Shown one piece after another: positions 9,586-20,110 of a stretch of 64,000 bases of DNA (position 1 is the stretch's first letter; every line of letters begins with the position of its first letter). Both the position numbers and the translations under genes were made by a program. Under the pieces are notes generated by a model. That model saw only the letters and a program-made list of their open reading frames with translations, ran no database searches and was not told the DNA's origin. Source of the stretch: Plazaster borealis (Eukaryota > Echinodermata > Asteroidea > Forcipulatida > Labidiasteridae); NCBI GenBank assembly GCA_021014325.1, contig CM037469.1, positions 15,008,663-15,072,662 of the forward strand, read 5' to 3'.

Positions 9586-10008
9586 TTTGGACACAGCCTA
9601 TGTTTCTCTTGAAATTTTTGTCTTTTGGTTAATTATTTTTTTGAGAGTTTAATGGCACAGTTTGAAGTTTTTAAACTGAATGGATTTCAATTAAAAGCCA
9701 CCCTGTTACTCAAGGCTGAACTTGTAATTATAAATACATTTCATTAATTCTATATTTTTTATATTAAGTAATGGTGGCGCTCAAAAGGAGTTTTTGATTG
9801 TAGTTTTAATAAAGCGATCAGTCCTTAAGAAAACTGTGGCGTTGAATTTTTGTTGATATTTGATTTTGTTTTGCACTGAGTTGGTGATTTTAACTTTATC
9901 CGACAGTGCCTTTTTTCCCACAGGCTAACAATCCCGAAACTTCTCAATACCTGAGGAGTATGCAGCAATTGTGGGTGGCGCACATGTAGTTCAAATAACT
10001 CTTTGTCT

Positions 10009-10226
10009 TAACCATGTACTGTTAAGATGCATTCGCCATACGATATATTGCAGGCTGGCATAGTTTATCTATAATTCAAAACAACAGTGGATGATATTGA
10101 CTGGTCAGACAGTACCTACTGTCTGACCATTCAATATCATCCACTGGGTTTTTGGATGATACATAAACTATGCCAGCCTGCAATATGATATCATGTAGTG
10201 AATGAGTCTAATAGTACACGGTTAAC
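10009..10226. repeat. Long imperfect palindrome (about 215 bp)
   Basis: It is symmetrical about 10115. GGTCAGACAGTA meets TACTGTCTGACC at the centre. Moving outward, CAGTGGATGATATTGA pairs with TCAATATCATCCACTG, GCAGGCTGGCATAGTTTAT with ATAAACTATGCCAGCCTGC, and CTTAACCATGTACT with AGTACACGGTTAAC. The RNA from either strand would form a hairpin of about 100 bp. A partial third module (CATCTGACTATTCAATCTCA) follows at about 10235. Confidence 0.9.
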
Positions 10227-10229
10227 CCT

Positions 10230-11400
10230 CCTACCATCTGACTATTCAATCTCATCCACTTGGCTTTTGAATGATCACGGATGAGAAATTTCTGAACTCA
10301 GACTTCTGCAAGAGTAGGAGGGTTTAAATATCTAAATATTTAACATTTCCAGAAAGAAAAGTGTGTTGGGAATAGAAAAGGAAATGGGTGGGGGGATGAC
10401 AACATCAACTTAACTTCCAATAAGAAATCCACACTGAAACATTTCCATTCTGTCGAATATTTAGTAACATTTTTTGTTTATTTCACACGATCCCGTGGTC
10501 ATGTCCAAGAAAATGGGGGATTAAACAAGGAAGACGTCAAAAACCAAATCATATAAGGTCAGTTGTTTGTCAACTCAAAATAATATTATGTTGCATGGAA
10601 AACAACAAATCAAACAAAAAACACGAGTCTTGAAAAGTTTTTTTTAAGTAACAAATAACGGATGTGAATATAGTCCTATGTCGATGACTGTATACCAACT
10701 ATATGCAAAATACACTATTAAATTAACCAATCGCATTATGTGACACAGTATATCTTCACATTTTTTTTACTTGATAAATACGTATACAATATTCACAATA
10801 CTATATAGACTGATCGTGCAGTAACTTGGAAATAAAGACTATGCACAACTTGTGGATTACGCTGCGTGAATGAACTATGTGTTGTCCACATTTAAAAAAC
10901 TTGTTTGTGATTCGTCGTATTTTGGAGAGTGGCGGTTTCGGTACAGGTTCATCAAACTCATGATGAACAAAAAATGGACTTAAACAAATTCAACTTTGAA
11001 ATAAAATCACAATGTGACGAAGCAAGGTTTCTATGGAAACAGTTCATTTGTTTACTGATGTTGACATTGATACTAAAGCTCTGTTGTTAAAAAAACAAAA
11101 AAATTACTGTTTGAGAATTATTTTAAAAACGTAACCGTTTCTTTGGCAATTAAAACAAAATAATCTGGTTACTTAATGTTTATACATCAGAATATCATTG
11201 CCCGAGTCTTGGAACCAGTCCATGCAACTATATTCAACTGTGGTATGAAAACAACTTCTTTAAACTTAGTGGGAAACTTGGCAAAAAGTGGCTGGAAAAT
11301 GAAGTGAAATTTATCCTGTGCGTACGAACAGGTATAAAGCTATACACTATATTAAAGTTCACCTTAGGTCAGACTCTTGTCTTTTGGGGAGGAGTATGGA
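10230..11400. other. No gene seen; AT-rich non-coding DNA
   Basis: I find no coding frame, tandem array or recognised repeat here. CATTTAAAAAACTTG-type AT-rich sequence predominates. TTTATTTC at about 10478 could be a minus-strand polyadenylation-type signal, but nothing ties it to a gene. Confidence 0.4.
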
Positions 11401-11401
11401 A

Positions 11402-11562
11402 GTTCCAGGGGCCTTTTCCAAAACTTAGCTTGGGCTCGGACTCTGTCTTGGTCTCTGTCATCAATTTTGGAGCAGTGTACATTTTGTACGGTGTTTCCAA
11501 CATCAACCGAAGCCCGGAGCCGGACCAAGCCGAGGTTTGGAGAAAAAAGCCCCAGGTTTGAA
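11402..11562. mobile_element. MITE-like foldback
   Basis: The left end CCAGGGGCCTTTTCCAAAAC and the inverted right end CCTGGGGCTTTTTTCTCCAA are related. The second block GCTTGGGCTCGGACTC pairs with GAGCCGGACCAAGCC. The length of about 160 bp and the lack of coding content fit a non-autonomous element. Confidence 0.6.
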
Positions 11563-11757
11563 AATTACTTTCCTGCTCACAGATGCTTTAGTATCACACG
11601 TCAACTTTTCACAATCTCGATTTTTACAAACATAACAGTCAAGTCCCAAAAATTAAAACCATGAAGGTTCAAAAATCTATGTCATACAACCCACTCCATG
11701 CGTTTTCTATAATGAATCTGTTGAGGTGCGGGAAGGAGGTTGAGAGTTCAGGCCCAA

Positions 11758-12105
11758 TTAGAATGTCTTGCCCAATTGAGAATAATAGGGGACCCATTGT
11801 ATGTGGGTTTTTTTCAGTGTCAAGATTTGATCAATTGTCTTAAAGTTACCCCTGATCAGTCTACTTGTAAAAGACTGACGACAGCAACTTGGACAAACTT
11901 CGGTTCCAGCAGCAATGTTAGGGATTGTCTTGCCGAAGGCGCAAGATGGGGAATTCCGGCTGATATGTGAAATGCGCACTGGACGCCATTTCAGCAAGCA
12001 ACTCTTTTGATGCAACAATAGATCAGTGCAGACAATGACCATTGCTATCAATGATATAACAAAACATTTGCTTGCTGTAATGGCACCCATACGTATTCCT
12101 TCCAA
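11758..12105 (-). CDS. Unrecognised 115-codon ORF with hydrophobic N-terminus (doubtful)
   Basis: From the second Met the frame starts MGAITASKCFVISLIAMVIV, which could be a signal peptide. A cysteine-containing stretch (SCAFGK, then EVCPSCCRQSFTSR) follows, then a C-terminal part without features. A possible donor GTAACT follows SRLIRG, so it might be a first exon. The CPSCC spacing loosely recalls the C-x-CC of cystine-knot domains, but the other cysteines are missing. No family is assigned, and a chance ORF is more likely. Confidence 0.15.
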   Translation of the reverse strand: MEGIRMGAITASKCFVISLIAMVIVCTDLLLHQKSCLLKWRPVRISHISRNSPSCAFGKTIPNIAAGTEVCPSCCRQSFTSRLIRGNFKTIDQILTLKKTHIQWVPYYSQLGKTF

Positions 12106-12149
12106 CTATAGATAGATCGCCAGTTCACCATCTTTGGTCTTAACATTCT

Positions 12150-12270
12150 ACTTTTGAATGTGGTTAGGTCTTGGGTTCGATTCCCACCAAAGTCGCCTGT
12201 GAATGTTTTTCCCCCACAGATTAGTGTTAAACACTGACCATGCAGGGCTATATAACCATGTCAGTGATAT
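12150..12270 (+). mobile_element. SINE-like segment with B box
   Basis: GTGGTTAGGTCTTGGGTTCGA followed by TTCCC gives a clean B-box GGTTCGATTCC at 12174-12184. The sequence after it (GTGTTAAACACTGACCATGC) resembles a SINE body. No full tRNA fold is evident. Confidence 0.45.
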
Positions 12271-12394
12271 GAATGTTGGTGACGCATGGCACTAAAAGAT
12301 TCAAATGTCTATTGAGTGGGAATAGCAGAGCTGCCCGGAATTAGGGAGATTTTGTACAGCAATCAGCAAGGTATTTAGAATTACATTCAACAAT

Positions 12395-12515
12395 ATGGGG
12401 GGAAAAGTTTGCATAATCGGGGAGATTTTCAAATTTGTTCATCAGAACAGGGAAAGATTGGTTTATTTTCAGGGAAACTTTCTGCAGAATCTGGGAGAGT
12501 TGGCAGCTCTGGGAT
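12395..12515. repeat. Dispersed repeat F, copy 1
   Basis: It shares GGGGAGATTTTCAAATTTGT, CATCAGAACA, TGGTTTATTTTCAGGGAAAC and GAATCTGGGAGAGTTGGCA with 42740-42925 and 59339-59525. The repeated word CAGGGAGA is a hallmark. These are three independent insertions or fragments of an unknown family. Confidence 0.75.
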
Positions 12516-12519
12516 GTAT

Positions 12520-14030
12520 AAACACTGTAGTTAGGGTGTACATGATGTCATATTTAGGGGGAATGAAACAGAATTATTGGCGTTGGGGGTGCAGATAATT
12601 GTATTACAAACCCAGTTTTGCCAGTCCACTCAGGGTAGTGTACTGTCTTATGGCATTCATGTACAGCGACATTCCATAATTGTCATAATGGCATTTTTAT
12701 CCCCAATATTGCCTTTCCTACGTGTGACACAGGAGGGAGCTATTGCGCATGGAGCAGGTTGTGGAGTCTGTAAGAGGGTTGATTACACATTCAGCGTACG
12801 TCAAGAGACTGTAGTCTTAAGGTCCCACTGTAAGCCCACTCTCCGTTTTATCATTTTCACAAATATATCTACAACATAAAATAATCCAGTCTGGAGGTAT
12901 TCTAAGCGCTACCACAGTTGTACAAAAAATTGGCCTCCTACAATCGAATTCCTAGAGAGAGTAGGTTGCAAAAATACTACAAGATGAGTCACTTCCGTCC
13001 AAGTGCAATTGTGCCCAAACCGAAGCTTTGTGGACACCATGTTTACACCCATAAAGTATGAATAAATAAACTTTACAACATGATTACGGTGTGTTAATAA
13101 TACACACAGTTCTAGTGCTTCCCATAAATAAATAATATGAATAAATATACCATAACATTTAATTCTTTTATTACGTATAAGCTTTTTTTCTAGATTTTTT
13201 TTTTTTTTTCGTTTTTTTTTCTTCTTCTTTTTTGTTTTTTTGCAAATGCACCCATACGGCATTGCTAATAAAGTATCATTTATATTAACGAATATTACGG
13301 ATGGTTCAAATAGAATAACGAAATACAGTAATTCTGAAGGAGTTTCCTATAGTTATTTTTTTTATATAATGTTGAAAACAATTAGCAACAAGGAGTTTTT
13401 TTTATTAGTTTAGCTATTTGTATGAAACGATAACTTTTATTTCAAAACGTTTGATCTTTTTGCTGTATTTTAGACCAAAGTCTTACATTCTAAATAAACT
13501 GTTGTAATAAACATTGGTTTCTTGTTACTGTATCCCACCGAATCAGCTAGTAGTAGACAATTTTTTTTTGTAATTTTTTTTTCACTTTTTGGTTTTTTGT
13601 TCGTTTTTTATATTTTTATTTTCCTTTTATAGTTTTATTTTAAAATGACAACTACTATTTTTTCGGAGTTATTTTTTACATTTTAAAATGAGCTCTATTC
13701 GTGTCTAAAATATTTACAATGCAAGATAAAGAGACTCCGTCATGAAATGTTGGCAACAAAATACGAGTAAACAGAAATTAAATAACAACTTTTACATTCA
13801 GAAATATAACTTACACTGTATAAAACTTACATTACAAATGCTTCCATTACTCCTTTATAGGCTTTTTTTTTTTACTATACTGGGGGGCCAATTCAGCATA
13901 GAGCTGTTCAGCAAAGCTTTTTTTTTACCCCCGCTAAGCACAAAGATGTTTCGCTAGCAATATAAAACAGACATCCAGCCAAAAAATCTGTACATTTTTG
14001 TATGAAAAATTTGAGCAGGTAAACCAATAA
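12520..14030. other. No gene seen; AT-rich with homopolymer runs
   Basis: This stretch has T/A homopolymers (for example 13196-13230, 13560-13580 and 13862-13873) and simple low-complexity frames. I see no splice-bounded coding segment and no repeat matching elsewhere in the window. Confidence 0.4.
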
Positions 14031-14033
14031 ATG

Positions 14034-14084
14034 CTACTTAGCAAGTGTTGTTTTGCTAAGCAGTTCTATGATATTGGCCCCGTG
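14034..14084. mobile_element. Foldback family A, terminal fragment
   Basis: Only the end remains: GCTTAGCAAG-like words followed by GCTAAGCAGTTCTATGATAT then TGGCCCC, the right terminus of family A. Confidence 0.6.
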
Positions 14085-14423
14085 GGATATTCGGGAGGAG
14101 TCACAATTTCCCCCGAATTCAACAAAAATATTCTGAAAAGTTTTCTCATAATATTGTTGACATTGTCTGTAAATTTACATTTGAACTGAAGTCTGGCATA
14201 AAAAACAACAAAAATCAGATATTCACGATCGACCTTTGATCCTGGTAACCATAACGATTGACAACAGTTCCAACAAACAACTCATCCATTTTGGCCATGG
14301 ATCTCCATCTGTAATATACCTTAGAGACCATGTCCTAAATGTCAGGATTATGTATAGCGCCCTCTTCAGTTTGAGAATCACCATGTTGCAATGGCACCAG
14401 AAAATAATCATAATTTATTCTAG

Positions 14424-14446
14424 AAAAAAAAAAAAAAAAAAAAAAA
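14424..14446. repeat. Poly(A) tract
   Basis: A run of about 22 A, likely a retroposon tail or simple repeat. The frames around it are not coding. Confidence 0.8.
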
Positions 14447-15654
14447 GCTGAACCAGTGTACATGTAGGCCACAGTCAATGCAAAAAATACACTGTGCACA
14501 GCATAGCCGGTGTAGCTATCTATTCTCACTGCTTGTGAACATGCCACAGAAAGGAAGAAAAAAAACCCCAAACCTATATATATATATTCGACGGCCGATC
14601 TGAAACAAACTATTTACCGATTACAGTGAGCAATGTTTAAACCAAACAAATCCAGCCATGATTGTCAACCTTTCAATACTCTGTGCAGTATTGTTTCTGC
14701 ATACAAATTCACAGTTATTCAAATTCATCTACATTGGGGAGATTAATATTTACATACAAACAACAAATTGTTTTGTCACAAAAAAGGGATAAGGGAGGGA
14801 GGAGGAGGAGTCAAATGTGACAAAATGTCCAAGTGCACAGCACTGAAACAGTTTCATCTTTAACACCAAATATTTAAAGTTTGTTCAGTTTGTGTCCAGC
14901 ATCATATACAGGGATTGGGAATATACACCTATATATAGGGGTCTATATAACAAGGATTCTGATTGGCTTGAGTGGACAGGTATACATGTATCAAACACAC
15001 ATCCTGATTGGCTGATTCAAATATGACTTCCAATATCTGTGAGTAGATGTGTGTACTGTTTGTATCTTTAAAAACAAAAATGCCTGTGTCAATTTGCTTC
15101 TTCATCTAAGAAACCAACGTTTCTTTGAAGATTTACGAAGATGCCTTTATTCAATAGCGTAGTATTGCTTCAGGATTCCTCTTCTTGGCTTATGAACCAA
15201 CAGTCGACAAACGGCAAAGAAAACCGTACAACGCTTTTCTTTCCTCAAAAATCACGCACAAGCGAAAAAACTCCATTCCACTTAAAATCATTTAACGATG
15301 AAACATGTAGTAGAATCTATTCATTTTTTAAGATGCAAACCAAAAAGAATACGCTTTCAAAATTGTTTGTTTTACCCCGGAACTCATTTTGGAAAACTCC
15401 ATCTTGAAAATAATCTTGCATATCAACATGAAGTATTAAATGCGAGAATATTTGACTTGAATGGCTGGGGGGGGGGGGTGGTACTTCATTGGCTCCGGTA
15501 CAGTCTCAAGCACTCCATTCCTCAAGCTTTCAAGAACAAAAAATTCTTCAAAAATGTCATTGTATGTGAATGAATATTGTACAATGATGTTACATTGTAT
15601 ATTTTGTAACATGCTTTTATGCTGTGAGATTTGAGGCATGAATGATAATTGGTC

Positions 15655-16006
15655 TAGTCCTACAGAAATATATTGCTTAGCAGAAATAGGTTACCAGCCA
15701 AAATACCATACAGTTTAAATTGCTGCGACTAGTACCCCACTCAATTCTTGCTTAGCAAAGATATTTGCTGAGCAGAATTATCTGCTTAACAGCTTTATGA
15801 AATTGGGCCCAGGTCCCAATTTCATCAAGCTGTTAAGCACAAAAAGTAGCTAAGCACAACAAAATTATGCTTAACAGAGTAAGGTTACCAGCCAAAATAC
15901 CATGTCACATGTACAATCTGTAAGTGGTATCCTGCTTATTTTTGCTTAGCAGCAAATTTTTAAGCAATATTTTCTGCTTGAAACAGCTCTATGAAATTGG
16001 GCCCAG
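15655..16006. mobile_element. Two adjacent foldback family A copies
   Basis: Copy 1 (about 15655-15811) ends TTTATGAAATTGGGCCC. Copy 2 (about 15811-16006) starts GGTCCCAATTTCATCAAGCT and ends CTATGAAATTGGGCCC. Both have the diagnostic centre AGGTTACCAGCCAAAATACC. They touch end to end and may represent insertion into the terminus of an older copy. Confidence 0.85.
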
Positions 16007-16204
16007 GTTTACAGGTAACAATCTGTGAACGGTTTCCCCTTGTATTGCGTCGACAAAATACAATGCAAAATGTATCAGTTGCTACCCAAAAATCATCACT
16101 TGCTGCTTAATATTAGTGTTCAGTGTGCCACAAACATCCTTTGCGTTTCCAACTGACAGGATGAAATCGTTCCCTGAACAAATGTGTGAGTTGAGGTCTC
16201 TTTT

Positions 16205-16520
16205 GTGAGAAGTGTTGGTTCTGAGAACGCGGTGTGTTGTGGCTGAGCAATCAAGCGCACTGGACTCAAGCCCTGGTGTTTCTGATCAGCAGAGAGTGGG
16301 TTCGAGTCCCGGTCTTGACACGTCTGTCCTTCAGCAAGACACTTAAACATTATTGCTTTGTCCTTCGGATGAGACGTTAAGCCGTTGGTCTCTTGTGTTG
16401 TGTTATGCACGCAAAAGAACCCAGTACACTTATCGCTAAGAGAAGGGGGTTAACCCTGGTGTTTTCTGGTATGGTTGGCTGCAGATTGCGCTGCAGCACA
16501 TTGTAAACCATTACATGTAA
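16205..16520 (+). mobile_element. tRNA-derived SINE family S, plus copy
   Basis: GTGGCTGAGCAATCAAGCGC (A-box region, tRNA-Leu/Ser-like) and GGGTTCGAGTCCCGGTCTTG (B box) are followed by AAGACACTTAAACATTATTG, a CACGCAAAAGAACCCAGT segment and TGCAGATTGCGCTGCAGCAC. It is the most complete head among the four family S copies. Confidence 0.8.
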
Positions 16521-16529
16521 ACAAATGGG

Positions 16530-18120
16530 TCTTATATTTCAAACAAAGCTCCACATACCTTGTAGGAAAAATTGTTTGTGCTTTGAGATTCCCTCGGGTG
16601 TGATAATGCGCTGTGTATTATTATTAGAAGAAGAAACCGAGTTGAGATATGGTGGAGTCTCAACTTTTTGAACAGTGCCTGCTCTGATCATCTTCAAGAT
16701 AAGTAACTTCTCGAAAGAGATTTTACTCACATTATTGTTACTCATAAACTTACTCAGTTCTGAGTAATTTAACCGGTTACCGATGTTGTACCATTCCTCC
16801 AGTAGCTGTTTGTGTCTCAACACAATGCTAAGGTGTTTAAGAACAGCCATTTTGATGTAAGAACTGATTTAGTAAAAATAAGAATGCAAACCAGCGTAAA
16901 AAAAAACCCCTTGTTGAACATTTCAAGTTTTAGACAATCTTCAAACCATCTTTAGGGAACAGTAGACTTGCGGTAGTCCTGTCGATACATGTACACAGTC
17001 CACTCTCATAGCAACACAGAACAATGTCATTTAACCTGAGCTAGAATATGTAACTATTTTGTAGTATATTTAATGTACATCAACTGTTACGCCCTCATAA
17101 TCAGTCATTCTAAACAACATCTGTTTCTTTATATTAAACACGGTGCATGCGACAACCAAAATATCATTCAAAAAAACCAAAACCTACATGCCATCATGTA
17201 CAAGGTGTTACTCTGTTGTACAGAAAACATAGCCAAAAAAGAAACACATTGAATACGTTTGACGTTAACTCACAGATTGTTTCTCAATATCTTCTCTCTC
17301 ACTTTTTTTCTTAAATATATCAAACAAGTTCTACCAACTGTCGACCATAGTTACCAAACACGATCAGTAACTCAAACCAGAAAATAAATAATTAGTACAA
17401 ATGAAAATATTTTTCTTATAAAAAAAAAAAAAACCTCACTTCAACGGAATATCAAAAAATTATATTCAGGATTGTTGATGAACAAATGCAATTATGGGAA
17501 TACACAATAGATATCGGTTGCGATTATCCGAAACGTTTGAACTAAACCTAGCTCGATGAATCGTAGCTGTGTGACACTTTAAAGGTCAACTAATAGCAAG
17601 GTATTGTATGAGACATTGCCATCCACTCCGCTCCTCTCAGCGTGATCTGAGATGTGGGCTATTACTCTTAACCTTTGACCTTAAAGAGAGGGAACTATAG
17701 ACAGCAATTGGAGAGATACTTTTGCTTCTTAATAATAGACGGTTATATTTTAGGAGAAATGAACCTTTACAAAGGATTATAATTTCGGCTTCTATGTTAG
17801 AGTGACCGAATATGAATGTTTTTTGTTTTGTTTTTTCCATTTATACAATTTTCTGGAATCGTTATACTCTGACATATATTTTCTTTTTCTCTAAACAATT
17901 TGTGAAAATATACGATCAAAGACTCATTTTGTTATGATTTAACTGATTATTCATTCACCAACGTTCCTATACTCTCATTTCAAATATTTGTTTCAAGCTG
18001 ATAACAAAATTGAGCTAAAAACATATTATTTTATAGCAAAAGAAGGATATTTACCGTAGCTAGAGCTTTATTTTACCGATAGTCCTTATGGTCCTCAAAC
18101 CTGGTGACATAAACAACGGG
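16530..18120. other. No recognised gene; AT-rich
   Basis: A 103-codon - strand frame (16539-16850) is present but shows no family motif, signal peptide or splice context that I can support. The rest has only short frames. An A run lies at 17421-17433. Confidence 0.35.
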
Positions 18121-18126
18121 CACCTG

Positions 18127-18292
18127 GGCTAAATTTCATGAACTTGCTTAGCACAGAAAAGTCTTGCTTAGCAAAAGAAAACCAGGTTACCAGCCACAAT
18201 GCCATGTAATGTACATTACTTTGTGACTGGTACCCGGCTCATTGTTGCTTAGCTAGTTTTTTCTTCTTGACAGCTTTATGAAATGTTTGGCT
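18127..18292. mobile_element. Foldback family A copy
   Basis: The ends GGGCTAAATTTCATGAACTT and GACAGCTTTATGAAATGTTT are inverted. The centre is AGGTTACCAGCCACAATGCC. Confidence 0.8.
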
Positions 18293-18354
18293 CTGTGCTT
18301 TCTTTCGTGGCATTGCTTACTGTTCGCCAAATTCAGCCAATACATTCTTTGCCA

Positions 18355-18516
18355 ATTAGTTCACAGAGCTGCTTAAGCAATTAGCTAAGCACAAAACAAT
18401 TCTGCTTACCGGAAAAAGGTCACCTGCAGAATACTTTTTGTGACTAAATCCCTACTTGGTATTTTTTCTAAGCAGAAATTTGTTGGTTAAGCAATATTGT
18501 CTGCTTCTGTACAATG
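18355..18516. mobile_element. Foldback family A, truncated copy beside minisatellite
   Basis: It begins AGTTCACAGAGCTGCTTAAG and has GAAAAAGGTCACCTGCAGAA and GTTAAGCAATATTGTCTGCT. The right terminus is missing just before the 12-bp minisatellite region. Confidence 0.65.
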
Positions 18517-18591
18517 GCTATTTCCGAAACCAAAGCTAAGGCTTTGCCTCCAGCTTTGGCACTGTCTTCCTGTTTTGAAGTCCCGTACTGA

Positions 18592-19330
18592 AAGACGGAG
18601 CCCAAGACGGAGCCCAAGCCAGAGCCCAAGCCAGAACCCAAGCCAGAACCCAAGCCAGAACCCAAGCCAGAACCCAAGCCAGAACCCAAGCCAGAGCCCA
18701 AGCCAGAACCCAAGCCAGAACCCAAGCCAGAACCCAAGCCAGAGCCCAAGCCAGAACCCAAGCCTGAGCCGAAGCCAGAGCCAAAGCCAGAGCCCAAGTA
18801 AGAGCCCAAGCCAGAGCCCAAGCCAGAACCCAAGCCAGAGCCCAAGCCAGAACCCAAGCCAGAGCCAAAGCCAGAACCCAAGCCAGAGCCAAAGCCAGAA
18901 CCCAAGCCAGAGCCAAAGCCAGAGACCAAGCAAGAACCCAAGCCAGAGCCGAAGCTAGAACCCAAGCCAGAGCCCAAGCCAAAGCCCAAGCCAGAACCCA
19001 AGCCAAAGCCCAAGCCAGAACCCAAGCCAGAGCCCAAGCCAGAACCCAAGCCAGAGCCCAAGCCAGAACCCAAGCCTGAGCCCAAGCAAGAACCCAAGCC
19101 AGAGCCCAAGCCCAAGACGGACCCCAAGACGGAGCCCAAGACAGACTCCAAGCCAGAGCCCAAGCCAAAGCCCAAGCCAGAACCCAAGCCTGAGCCCAAG
19201 CAAGAACCCAAGCCAGAGCCCAAGCCCAAGACGGACCCCAAGACGGAGCCCAAGACGGACTCCAAGCCAGAGCCCAAGCCAAAGCCCAAGCCAGAGCCAA
19301 AGCTCAAGCCAGAGCCCAAGCCACAGCCAT
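18592..19330. repeat. 12-bp minisatellite (CCCAAGCCAGAR)
   Basis: About 60 copies of CCCAAGCCAGAG/A occur with 6-bp variants and a larger repeated block (CCAAGACGGACCCCAAGACG at about 19113 and 19227, about 114 bp apart). The unit length is a multiple of three, so several frames are open on both strands (Lys-Pro-Glu-Pro on +, Gly-Leu-Gly-Ser on -). The Lys-Pro-Glu-Pro frame has no ATG after the TGA at 18589 and a TAA at 18799, so I do not call a protein. Confidence 0.92.
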
Positions 19331-19910
19331 GGTCTCACAAAAAGCACCGATGAAAGTAAGCCCTATTCTTGTGTAAGTGTACTTCACACATAAGCAAAGG
19401 AATTTTGACTTAATTATGCAAGACACACCCACAACTGATTCCCTGCTTACACAACTAGCATAGAAGGTTAGCAGTACAAGTTGTCAGCCAGTAAGTGTTA
19501 AGCACAGAACACCACAATAAGCAGCAATTTGAAATACTTGTCTATCCTCAGCAATTAATATCAGATTATTGCAGCTGTTATATAAGCAAGATGAACTGGT
19601 TAACCTCAAAACGTTGTATCAAAAATTGTTTCTAATTTCCAATTCTGCCATTGCTCGTAAATTTATCACTCGTTGATGGTCATTTCCTCATAATAAATTG
19701 TTCTTAATGATGCACGCAGGGGATGTGTTTTGTTTGATTTCTCCAACATGTCCAAACACCATAGTTTTATGAAATATATGAATATCTTTCAACTCTAAGT
19801 AAACAAGTCATCAGGAATCTAAAGTGGACGAATCCATTCGAATTAAATCGTCATTTAACAAAACAAAGTGACGGAAAATCTGGTCCCAACAGGCGTACAA
19901 CTCTTCAGCT
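19331..19910. other. No feature seen
   Basis: This is AT-rich unique-looking sequence with scattered TTAGCA/TAAGCA words resembling decayed family A, and no coding frame. Confidence 0.4.
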
Positions 19911-19912
19911 GA

Positions 19913-20110
19913 TCAGGGCCAAATTTCATAAAGCTGTTTAGCAGAAAATTCTGCTAAGCAAATTTCTTTGCTAAGCAAGAAATGAGTGGGGTACCAGTCA
20001 CAGCAATGGTAACTGTATGGTATTTTGGCTGGTAACCTATTTTTCCTAAGCAAGAGTTTTCTGTGCTTAGCTAGTTTTTGTGCTTACATGCTTTATGAAA
20101 TTGGGCCCTG
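19913..20110. mobile_element. Foldback family A copy
   Basis: The left end is AGGGCCAAATTTCATAAAGC and the right end is GCTTTATGAAATTGGGCCCT. The centre is GGTATTTTGGCTGGTAACCT. It belongs to the subtype with the GTTTAGCAGAAAATTCTGCT left arm, shared with 29455, 31252 and 58221. Confidence 0.85.

Noticed and set aside
16539..16850. 103-codon minus ORF starting MAVLKHLSIVLRHKQ
   Set aside because: No family motif, splice context or second copy was found. The length is within chance for AT-rich DNA plus SINE-flanking sequence.
18468..19347. Gly-Leu-Gly-Ser, Trp-Ala-Leu and Ser-Gln-Asn-Pro ORFs of up to 283 codons
   Set aside because: All are frames through the 12-bp minisatellite, open on both strands at once. 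There is no non-repetitive domain or splice support.
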